From: Marsupella aquatica
Taxonomy: Eukaryota > Marchantiophyta
Direction: 5' to 3'
Assembly (NCBI GenBank): GCA_973895155.1
Contig: OZ316893.1
Location: 2,046,001-2,110,000, forward strand
DNA: 64,000 nucleotides
Both the position numbers and the translations under genes were made by a program. The notes beneath the pieces were generated by a model. The model saw only the letters and a list, made by a program, of their open reading frames with translations, did no database searches and was not told where the DNA came from. Shown in pieces: positions 54,131 to 64,000 of the stretch. Positions within the stretch are counted from its first letter, which is position 1. Each line of letters opens with the position of its first letter.

Positions 54131-57100
54131 GATATTGAAATTCTAGCGCATTTGTAGGACTCCAGATGATCAGGAAATTCCTAGCCAGGAAAGGGAAAAT
54201 GGGTTTTCTGAGGAAATTGGCACCAAGATGAAGGTGCTTGAAACCAAATTTTGGCTAGCAAGGAACTAAATCTGCTAGCAAAATATTGGTTACTTCTATT
54301 TTTTTCAACCAAAGTATGATTTTTGAAGGACACAAATTCCTCTATGCTTGCATTGTACCAGCACCCATAGTAGAGTGTGTGCAACTACATAAGTCACATG
54401 GACTCAAAAGCTTTTGTCAAGGAATAGTCTTAGTAATTACTCGTAAGATTCAGTCACTTAAAGAGATGTGGTACTAGTAGTAACACTCTACATTAAGGGA
54501 GACACTGTACAAGGGTGCACAACACCTAGGAAAAGCGCAACTTAGAAAAGCTTTGTAACAAATTCAGAGTGTGCTGAAACCCTGGGAAAAGACTGAGACC
54601 CCTATTGCTTTGAATCCTTCTATAGATGAGTGACAAAGGTGAGATTACACCCTGGAATACTGGGGCAAATTGGGTGGATGGGCAGGTTAGGTGGGACAAG
54701 GAGCAGGTTCAGGGGATCAAACAATAGGCAGGACAAGATGACTATGAGCAGCTATCCTATGAGGAAAGAACCTTTAGTTGAGTACCAGGGTGGCCAGCTG
54801 GTCTTGGCGACCATCTGGTGGTTGCACAGGGTCTTTTGGCCTGATTAGGGGTTGTTTCCTGCCCGGGGTGGTGTTGTCCCCTGGGCGGTTTTGTGCGGGT
54901 CCCGGCCCTCTCCGGTTTTTTTGGTGAAAAAAAAACCAAAAAAACCACTCTCCAAGAACAGTTTGCACACAGTTGTATACAATTGCATTGAAAACTCTTA
55001 CAGTACAACATCAGATTCCTTTCTTGTATGGGTCTGGTTTTCTTTGCACTGCAAGTGCTTGTATTGGCTTGTACTTCACTTGTTAGTGTGCTAGTAAAGC
55101 TACCCTTTACAGAAAAGAAAAACATGTATGTACAGATTGTTGTTTATATGGACTAGGTTTGTGTCCTGGGCAATGCATGAGATGTGTAGAGATTAACTCA
55201 GTCTTGTGATAAACCAGATCAGTATGTTAAATATGGCTTGATTGAATCCTAGTTGATATGGGTTCTTCCTTATCTTGTGGTTCTCAAAGTGGTGGACTTC
55301 ACTTGAGAGTGCTCAAGTCAGATAATAGATAACACATGAGAGATCTGGGACCTTGGAGGGAGAGCTTAGTGATGAATCTATGTATCCACATAACCATGAA
55401 TAAAGTTGTCATTCCTGTGGACGTAGCCTACTATGAGGGTGAACCAGGTAGCAACCTTATAATTGTAAGTGTATGGCTTGAGTGTGTTCCTTGAACTGAA
55501 TTCCCTAAACAATGAACTAATGAGAGAACTACATTATGAAATTTGAATGTGATTGTTTGCCAACCAAGTATCTAACCAAGTTAACCATACCTGCATTGCT
55601 CCCAAAATTGCTCAACAATTTAGTTCCAAGTTTTTGGGTTGTTGGGTCAGTCTTGGCTGTGTAAAGTTTTTTTAATTAATTCATAGCATGTAGTACAAGA
55701 AGATTGTATAGACTAGCTAGTTATAAACCATCAAAGGTAGAGTTTGTTTTCAATCACTGTTCACCCTTCTCTACAAAACATGTACAACCCAAGATATAAC
55801 ACAAAATAATGAATGTAAGATAGGTTGTATGTATACCTAAATACAATACTGTTGGAAATCCACAAATAAGTGTGATATTCTAGCAAAACCAGAAACCATG
55901 GCATTCCTTTCATCATTGGGCTAAAGCTTAGTTTAGCTGTACCTTACCCAATATGATGATAGTTCAGTGGATATAGCATGTTCATCCTGGAACATGCCTC
56001 TATTTTTGTCTTGTAGTGATATGTAATTCATTTGATTTATTTTATGATAAAAGAATAGGTACATGTAAAGTATATGCCAAGAAATTAAAAGTAAGTGAGT
56101 GACATAGTACACATGCAAAGAAAAGTACATGCATTATGACCAATAAAGTACAAAGGTATTAATATAAGAGTTTTGCACATACAGATTTTCATTTGCTTCT
56201 AGGTAATGACAATCAACTCAAATTTTGTAAAAGAAATCACTAAGGGAAATTAGTACACCAAATGTGCACATTGTTCAAACTCTTTTCTCTCACTCATGAG
56301 AAAAAAGATAATTCACTAAATAATGATTGAAAAGTAAAGATTAAACATTTATGAGGGGAGTCAAATACATTCCAAATACTCTATGTTCACAAAAAACTAA
56401 AAAGGGGTCCAAAAGTTATTTCAAAATCAAATTAATATAAATGATTCAACTAATTAAGGCACATTAAAATAGAAATACTGAATACAAAATCTGAATAAGA
56501 CAAAATCTGAGAGGTGTATTCACCATATAGCAGCTTCATTCACAATTACAATAATATAAATATTACAAAGGATGAAAGTTGGATTCACCATATATCATTT
56601 TCAAAAATAGTAATACAGCCCACATTTTCTTAGTCTTTCCTAATTTTCCAGGATAATAAGTGTGAATAGAGAGGTACACATTTGAAAGACTCAAGAGTGG
56701 TGAACCATAGTGCATTTTAACCCTTAGCCTGAGCTCCCTTTATTATATAGTGTGCATTTACTCTAAGTTCAGTATTACACTGGAGCCATAGTTAAGGTTT
56801 ATCTTAGTCACACACTAGGTTACTAGTTTGTATACTCTATATCCCAAATAGTGTTTGTTTGGATAGAGTGAACTCAGGCTTATTGTTATGGAGTCAGTTG
56901 AGAGATAAAGAGATCTTGTATTGCGGAGACTCGGTATGGGCCTAAAGTGCAATAAAACTCTCGTGTGTTCCCGAGCACGTAGCCTCAAGCTGAGATGAAT
57001 CATGTATTTTTCTGTGTCAACTACTTGTGCGTTGGATAGTTCATGGGCTTGCCGTTGTGATTATCGTCTATGCTCAACATATAGGTGATTGGAATGAGTC

Positions 57101-57300
57101 ACTTGTGGTGCCTTTTGAAGATTTGCCTTCGAGTGTTTTGCTTTTAACCAGATTTTCCAATCAATTGCCTCCTCCTCCAGGGGGTCTGGTTGGGTTTTGA
57201 CCCTTTTTCTTCTCTCCAGGGACCCTCTTCCAGCCCCCTTTTGTTCTCTGTTTTGTTTTCTCCTTTCTCCTTCTCCTATGACAGGTCCCATGTTGTTTTC
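54131..57300. other. Gene-free, AT-rich repeat-like region
   Basis: No gene supported. At 54913-54950 an A/T palindrome (GGTTTTTTTGGTG / AAAAAAAAACC) sits in text that resembles a retroelement 3' end. 55.6-56.7 kb is AT-rich with no structure seen. At 57324-57350 CAAAAAAATAAAAAATAAAT looks like a retroelement A-tail. Confidence 0.35.
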
Positions 57301-58230
57301 CGGCTCTATGGAATGAAGTTTTTGGGCATTCAAAAAAATAAAAAATAAATAGGTGTGACTTTCATGGTTCATCTCTCTTCACCTCTTTTGCTTCTACTCT
57401 CCTCTACTTTGTTTGGTCCTTTGCCAGAAATTGGTCAATTTTGCCCAACCAAGTCGATTGCACATGTGTTCTTCCATGTAACCAATCGATCGAAGACTAC
57501 GTGGCTTTGTGTGAACTGGACAGAGTGGACGGAATGCAAAGGGGTCTGTTGAGTACGAGATCCAGTAAAATCTGGGTTGCGAGAATTTGTAGGGACTGAT
57601 TGCTAGATTGGAAGAGAAGCACAAGGTTACACGAGAGTACAGATTCGATTGATTCAGCACTGGGGAAGGAACGTTCTCCTGTTGAATTCCGTGGTCTGCT
57701 GGGTCTCATCATCTGCAGCTGGAGTCTATTCATTGTGGATGAGCAGTGAAGGAGAAAGAGATGCTGGATCGATTTGCATGGTGATCGTGGATCGATTCGG
57801 AAATTTGATTGTAAAACGTTAGTGGCTGAGGCTCATGTTTAATTTCTATGTAGCCTATTTGAGACAGATGTTTGTTCGTTACGGTGGAACAAATGTGTTT
57901 TGACCACTTGATTTGATTTCCTTCCCTTGAAGTTTGAAAGCCCGAGTCCATGTCCGGACTTGGAATTTCTGAGAGAACGTATTTGCAGCAATTCGTCCTT
58001 GATAACCTCTGTTTTGATAGATCTCTTGGTTCGAGGGGTGTTGTTTGAAAGCGCCTTTCAATCCACTTGTTTCTGTGTGGTCAGCACTGCAAAATGGAAG
58101 TGGCCTTCCTTTCCATTTCAGTACTTCTCTTCTAAACTTCGTCTCTTTCAAGTCCGTCCTGGAAGTCCTTTCATTGTTCTCGTATTTGTCCCAGCCTGAA
58201 ATTCCAGCCAGTGTTATACTGGTTTGAAAG
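57301..58230 (+). promoter_or_regulatory. Upstream region and probable 5' leader of ABC1K13
   Basis: No reliable coding frame. The minus frame of 176 codons at 57879-58409 overlaps the first coding exon and is a shadow. This stretch should hold the promoter and untranslated leader. No TATA box or leader intron could be fixed. Confidence 0.35.
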
Positions 58231-61200
58231 ATGGCGGGTGGGCAAGGAGCAACGCGGTTCAAGGATCTGGCGAGAGTAGCATCGGGGGTTTCTCTGGTGT
58301 TCAATGAAATGCTAGTAAGATCGCCAGCCATTGGGAAGCTCAAAGCAGGAGATTTTGTGGGCTCTACCACCGCAACCCTAAAATACATGCAGAATTCAGT
58401 TGCTGACATAGCCGGACTGACTCAAGGGGCCGTCCGTAGTCACATGCCTTCAAATCCTGCTTCGCAATTTGCAACAGCCACGGCTTCTTTTGATGATTCG
58501 CACTCTGACTCTTCTACTAAGGCTTCTTCTGGATCTGCCTATGCCGACAAATCCCAAATGAGATTGTCTCAACCTGAAGAATTGTTCCGCCCTGCCACAT
58601 CTGTTTCGTCCTATGGTAGTCGGGACTCGGGCAGACCCAGTGAAGAAAAGATTGGCAACACAGGAACAGAGCCCCTAAAGGACGCATTATATGGAGCAAC
58701 ATGCATTTCTGGAAGAGATGACTTTTCTCCCACTGTAGAGAAAGCAGTTTCGGGCGAGGCTACCGAGTCCAGACGCAATTCAGAGTCTGTTGGCCAAATA
58801 CCCCTGGACGCTGGGGGAGTAGCGCACGAAGAAATTAAATCAGTCGGCGCCTCAGAGAGAGAGGCTGAAGGAGGAGCAGCTGCTGACTTGGAAGGGAGTC
58901 AGTCAGGAATTACCAAAGAGCCACCAATACCAGTAGTTAAGAAACGGAAGGTCAGAGAGAGGCGTGTGCCTTCTACTCCAATAGGCAGAGCAATGGGGTT
59001 CGTTTTTCCTTCTGTCTACTCGGTTTGTTGTCAAGTCCGTGGGGTCAGCATCTGTCTTCCTTGTAGGTTTTTTGGGTCCCAATTTACCTAGCTTTGTCGT
59101 CGATCTACTTTTCTGGTTCCATATATACAATGTGATGAGTTGGTCGTTCAGGTCAGCGATTCTTCGTTACTGGGCCAGGGATTTTGAATTCAATTTACTT
59201 CAATTGTTGGTACTTTGCTTCATCCTCCCAGGCTTAGAAATTAATAGGATTCTCATAGGAGAGGAGTGTGGGTGGATTGTCGGGTCACTTGTATTCAAGC
59301 TTTTCGCCTGAAATGCATGAATGCATGACGTCGAGGGCAAAACATTTGATAAGCAACTGTGTCATTGCCAGCTTTGCAGGATTAGGAGCAGGTCTGGCAT
59401 GGGGCACCGTTCAGGAATCTGCCAGAAGATTGTGGGGAGGACAGAAGGCCACTCCACCAGGCCAGTCTGTATTGTCACCATTTATGACGGAACAAAATTC
59501 AGAGCGCATTGCTGTTGCTCTTTGTCGAATGCGAGGAGCTGCACTCAAAGTTGGACAAATGCTTAGCATACAGGATGAATCTATGGTTCCTGCACCGGTA
59601 CGGTAAAATGAATCTGTGCACGTTTTCATCTGGTGTCAGAGTTTGGTTATAAGTAAACGTTTTAAAATTGACTTGGAACGTCAATTCTAACGAGCCTCCT
59701 TACATCAGTAGTTTATTGCTCCTTTACATGATGGAAGTAGACGCTCTCTAATCCACTCGACGACATATTAGCAAGGATTCCTCACTGCATTGAAGGTTTT
59801 GGAAGCTCATCGAGTGGCTTCGCAGATCTTGGCTGCACTTGAAAGTGTTCGGCAAGGAGCAGACGTGATGCCACGGAACCAATTAGATAAAGTCCTTGAC
59901 AAGGAGCTCGGATCAGGCTGGGGAGAGCGCTTGGGGAGTTTTGACTATGAACCCATAGCAGCTGCAAGCATCGGCCAGGTACGTAGCTAATGACCGGCAA
60001 ATGTCATTGGACTAGAACTCCCATCTTTCCGATTCTCTCTGTGTGTTCTCTCGAGAGTGATGATTCCCAATGGTCAATGTCTTCCTTCACCAAGCAAGGG
60101 TCTTGCTTCGAGTAAGACATTTGGAACGTCACCCCTCATGAACTTGGTCTACCAAGATTTTAGAATATCGTTGCGCTACAAAATATCTGATGCTTTTCCC
60201 TTTCCTGTGTCGATGTCCGGGCACATTGTTAAGTTGCTCTAATGGTTTGCCCCTCTGTTGATTGGGGCAAGTTTCTACTTTGATCGGATTTGCCTTTTAT
60301 GTGTGCCCTCAAATCTAGGGTAGCATGTTCCTCATTTGCTTACAGAAGTTCACTGATTTGTTTTGCACTGCTGGATTCACAACAGGTCCACAGAGCAGTT
60401 TTGAAGGATGGTCGTGAGGTGGCTATGAAAGTACAGTATCCAGGAGTAGCAGCCAGCATAAATAGTGACATTGACAACGTCAGATTACTTTTAGATTATA
60501 CTAACCTTATCCCCAAGGGACTTTACCTTGACCAGGCCATGGAGGTAAGAACTGCTCCTGTTTTCTGACATCCAGTCTTGTATAACCTGGTCAATAGGAA
60601 TTAATTCGTTCGGATGTATACGTAATTGTTTGCTCACAGCTGTAATCATTTATTTCTGCGCAGGTGGCTAAAGAAGAACTTAGAAGGGAGTGCGACTACG
60701 GGCTTGAAGCAATTAATCAAAAAAGATTTAGAAAGTTTCTGCAGGATGAGAGAGGATTGTATGTCCCCCTTGTGATTGACGAATTTAGCACCAAGGGTGT
60801 CCTTACAACTGAACTTGTTAAAGGTGGGGGAGGCTGTTGTCTTGGAGGTCTTCGTGCATTCCTAGCAGAGCCTCCTTTCAATAGGGTGACGAATATCATG
60901 TGGCTGATGGGTATCTATGACAAACACTTGCGCTCTTAATTCTTTCTCTGTCCTTCTACAGGAGTGCCAATTGATAAGGTAGCTAGCATGGATCAAAGTA
61001 TTCGAAATCGAGTTGGGTCTCAGCTTCTGGACCTGACCCTTAGGGAGCTCTTTGTGTTCCGTTTTATGCAGGTGAGTTTCGCATGGGAAAAGGAAAGTCA
61101 GTCGAAATTATTTTTCAGAAAAGTCTTCTTCACATGTTACTATTGTTCAAAATAGGAGACGACTGCTACCCGATTTCGAACTTTGCACTGAAATAAAAAT

Positions 61201-62020
61201 ATACGATGGCGCTTTGCAGCTGATGATCTCTGTGGCTAACAAGGCACAAAGTTTGACGTTCTGCTCTTCTTCCCTCGGTGCAGACCGATCCGAACTGGGG
61301 AAATTTCCTGTACGAAGAATCGACAAACACTATTAACCTCATCGATTTTGGTGCTGCACGGGGCTTCGCGACTCAGTTTGTGGACGATTACATGCAAATG
61401 GTTGATCACTCCATCCTTCTTAAGACGCTTTGTAACACTTTGGCCCTCCATTTCCGTCATGTTCATTCATCAGCTACCAGTAGAGAAAGTCCTGGAGTTA
61501 GCACTGGAACTGTATTTGCGTTGATCTGTTTCGCGGTGGCGAATGAGTGGTTCACAGTACTGTGGTGAAGATGGAGGATTCGCACCCGGTTTTAACCCGA
61601 CTTTGTCATTTGTTCCAGGTGATTGCCTGCGCCAACAAAGATCGTGAGCAAATTATAGAAATGTCCACTCGACTTGGATTCTTAACAGGAGAGGAGGAAG
61701 AAGTTATGGTAGATGCTCACACGGCGGCTGCTTATGCGACCGGAGAGCCTTTCTCAAAGCTCGGGGGTTACGATTTTCGCAACAGCAACTTGCCAAGACG
61801 AATTTCTGAGCTGGGTGCCACCATGCTACGGCACAGGTTGACAGCACCTCCTGACGAAGTTTACAGCTTGCATCGAAAACTCTCCGGTGCCTTTCTGGCT
61901 TGTGTCAAATTGGGTGCCGTTGTACCCTGCCGCGAAATTTTACTGCAAACGTGTGAGAAAGCCAAACCTGCAGAATGGAGAACAGAAGCTGATGACCTCA
62001 GTAAGGCAGCCTCAGCCTGA
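58231..62020 (+). CDS. ABC1K13: ABC1K/COQ8-type atypical kinase (8 exons, 697 aa)
   Basis: Exons: 58231-58997, 59372-59597, 59826-59978, 60386-60544, 60664-60823, 60962-61071, 61284-61400, 61619-62020; GT-AG, phases match, 2,094 nt. The COQ8 subgroup features are present: ALKVGQML with the KxGQ motif (about 315-318), the Ala-rich loop [11 protein letters not shown] replacing the glycine-rich loop, VAMKVQYPG with the ATP-site lysine (about 397), and TDPNWGNF and [10 protein letters not shown] with the metal-binding aspartate (about 546). The N-terminal 255 residues in one exon are Ser/Glu-rich, low complexity and probably disordered, preceded by a possible mitochondrial signal. COQ8/ADCK3 proteins support ubiquinone biosynthesis at the mitochondrial inner membrane. 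The Arabidopsis counterpart (At4g01660, about 620 aa) complements yeast coq8, and the extra length here is in the N-terminal linker. The symbol is by family resemblance. Confidence 0.94.
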
Positions 62021-63270
62021 TCTGTGTCGATGAAGGCTCTGCTCTTCTGATGGCCTTTGTTCATTCAACTTTATTTATTCACAAAAATGATTATGTGTGG
62101 TTGAGGTCTCTCTTCAATCTTTTGTTTACCAGGCTGATGTCCAGTCTGCCGCCATGAAAAGAATAAGTCGAGAACCTTTTTGCTCAGAGGCAGCTGCACC
62201 GCTAACCATGAAGACAGCGTTATCCTTCACCAAGTAAACTATCAATGGGGTTGGTTTCATTTGACCTGACTTAATGATTGATTCTTACATATAGAACCTA
62301 GGCTGAGCTGATTCCGTAAGATCATTATGTAGACGAGCATGTTTGAGTTAGAGTTGCGTTGAGTTGAGCTGAGCTGAGCTGAGCTGAGCTGATACGATCT
62401 TGACCAATAACAGAGTAGCACCAAGTCAGGTCATTTTGTAAGACTTATTAAGAGAGCCTAAGGAGGCGGTGGACCCACAGATGTTGGACCTACCAGTTGG
62501 AACTCATCCAGTCCTAGCTGCCAGAGAGCGGAAGTACTTACCAACTGCTGTGTTAAGGTGTCCCGGTGAATCAACCAAAGATACAGAAAGCGCACAACTG
62601 TTTCTCATTGTCCATCATCATTTTCGCTAACAATGTGAGAAAATGTGGTGATACGTGTTGTCATGGAAATTGTGAACAAGATTCAGACCTTTCTTGCCCT
62701 TCTCCATAAAATAGGATAAGACACGGGAACTAGGCAAGGATGTGACGTCTATCATCCTTCGGACAGAATCAGAAGCTTAAGCATGCTCTGGTTTTACTGA
62801 AACCAAAACAGTGGAATATTTGTTGAAAAGTGCGATGGAACTGTTTGGAGTTAATATGTGAACATTTGAGCCCCAGAGGTCTCTGTTCAATATTTTGTCT
62901 ACTAGAATTATTCGAGTGATATCCGCGTGGGCGCCGTGAGAAGAACATGCCTTAGACAATTTTCAGAGAGGCAGGTTGCAGTTGACTTGAACTAATTAGC
63001 TAATCAAGTCCTACAAATAGAACTCTGACTCAGCTGAGGTTATCGACGTAGACGAGAAGGTTTGACTTGAGTTTGGCTACGCTGAGCTGAGCTGATTGTG
63101 TTTTGTAATTTACTTTTCAATTACGACACTGCCTCCGATAACTCTGCAAACGTCACGGGTGCAGAGTAGTTCACCTAATCTGATTTGCTACTTTAGTTGA
63201 TTGCAGCAATTCCAGAGCTGCACCCTCGCTAAGCTTTTTGTGTTAGACCCAATCTAAGAGCCCTGTAACT
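62021..63270. repeat. Diverged duplication with (GAGCT)n tracts, downstream of ABC1K13
   Basis: About 62130-62400 and 62885-63095 share order and words: a GTTTACCAG/GTCTACTAG start, ACATATAGAAC(C)/ACAAATAGAAC, then TAGACGAG(C/A)A(T/G)G and a GAGCT/GAGCTGA microsatellite (six units at 62365-62392, two at 63088-63097). The right copy keeps less of the microsatellite. This looks like an old tandem duplication of the ABC1K13 3' region. No gene is seen. Confidence 0.5.
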
Positions 63271-63575
63271 ATGGAGGCCACAATCATTACGAGTGAGGAT
63301 GAACGCGTTCTATCAGATGTGCTTCGTATGCATCAAAGTGCGGCTAGGATTGGGGATATGTGGTTATGTGGCTGCATGAAACCCTTTCTAGTTTCACTGA
63401 GTGCAGTAAAAGGTCAACAGCTTAGGAGAAACGCACGTACAGGAAGAAGGCTGCCTCTGGTGAGGAGACTAGATCTAGAAATGGCGGCGAATACTTTTGA
63501 CAAATCAAGTGAAGAGTCTAAAAATACTCAAGAAGAGGAAATTGCAATGCCTTCTGACCGTGCAATTGAAAGGTG
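63271..63575 (+). CDS. Possible first exon of an unidentified gene (partial)
   Basis: ATG at 63271 opens MEATIITSEDERVLSDVLRM, open for 102 codons, and a good donor (AGGTG|GTAAGA) sits at 63575/63576 just before the frame's stop. Residues look protein-like (KSSEESKNTQEEEIAMP is acidic and polar). I recognise no domain. If real, the gene continues right of the window or within 63600-64000, where no second exon is evident. Confidence 0.25.
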
Positions 63576-64000
63576 GTAAGAAAAGCTGCTTCCCTGGAAA
63601 TAGAGCCAAAAAGCTAGAAAGACATAAGAATCCCATGACAATGCGGTTCAAAAGCATTGGGCAAGGATCTGAAGCAGATGTCCTCACCAGATAACGCTGA
63701 CAACACCATTGACTAGTAAGTGTCAAATGATGCTAGCTCTTGCAAAATAGTGAAACTATATTAGAACCAGTTTCTGCTCTTAATATTCAAAAGTAGATGA
63801 TCTGCCAAAAGCGGTAAGATTTTCTATTTTTAATTGCTTATTGGATGTATACATCATTTTCATCTTCAATAGCTGTGCCTGGCATGAGAGTCTTTGCATC
63901 CATAATTCCTTGAGTCCGATAATGCTGGTGAGTTGCACAGAAATGTTGACGTGAGGCAAAGAAGTGCAAGTGATGCATAGAAATGTTGTTAGTTTAGTCA

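Noticed and set aside
57879-58409. 176-codon minus-strand open frame
   Set aside because: It overlaps the first coding exon of ABC1K13 on the opposite strand and has no family resemblance; it is a shadow of that exon.
1-64000. CRISPR arrays, prokaryotic operons or an organellar segment
   Set aside because: No regularly spaced short repeats with unique spacers, no closely packed prokaryotic frames, and spliced nuclear plant genes throughout.

Overview
This is nuclear DNA of a land plant. The evidence is five spliced plant-type genes with ordinary GT-AG introns (one predicted GC-AG), a CDC26-TTM3 gene pair of the kind known from land plants, an interstitial TTTAGGG (plant telomere) block, and a plant set of transposons (Mutator-like, hAT-like MITEs, tRNA-derived SINEs, non-LTR elements). 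I suspect a non-seed plant such as a bryophyte or lycophyte, from the compact genes and the unusual LINE family, but I cannot settle the species from the sequence.

Genes, left to right. 1693-6507 (-): a DA1-type ubiquitin-activated peptidase, 11 exons, 478 aa, with two UIMs, a LIM domain and an HELMH zinc site. 21725-21796 (-): initiator tRNA-Met(CAT). 23289-25996 (-): a thylakoid-lumen protein with a long transit peptide, 6 exons, 269 aa. 29920-31886 (-): a Rab7/RABG3 GTPase, 7 exons, 206 aa, including a 27-nt microexon that carries the P-loop. 43355-43540 (+): the APC/C subunit CDC26, followed by 43723-44319 (+), the triphosphate tunnel metalloenzyme TTM3. 46976-52026 (-): the mRNA-export factor GLE1, 14 exons, 692 aa. 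58231-62020 (+): an ABC1K/COQ8 atypical kinase, 8 exons, 697 aa. For each spliced model the exon phases add up and the predicted protein is in frame from start to stop. These are unrelated housekeeping genes. Only CDC26-TTM3 looks like a shared expression unit.

Mobile and repeat DNA fills the rest. 8.3-12.7 kb is a mosaic of short dispersed and tandem repeats. 12.77-14.95 kb (+) and 19.69-21.12 kb (-) are two 5'-truncated copies of one non-LTR family whose C-terminus looks like the R2-type CCHC plus restriction-like endonuclease module. A decayed third copy lies near 53.8 kb. 33355-33864 is a foldback element with ~162-bp inverted repeats and a perfect 10-bp target duplication. 35.5-41.6 kb is nested: a ~320-bp duplication, a ~198-bp tandem array, a telomere-repeat insertion, two inverted copies of a ~275-bp MITE, and a ~3.1-kb Mutator-like element with long TIRs around a decayed transposase that ends in a SWIM domain. 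26779-27008 holds two abutting near-perfect hairpins.

The most notable items are the bicistronic-type CDC26-TTM3 locus with a short ORF between the cistrons, the endonuclease type of the LINE family, the nested Mutator element, the telomere repeat present in only one copy of a duplication, and the double hairpin. I found no operon-like defence or metabolic system that would count as a new biological system.
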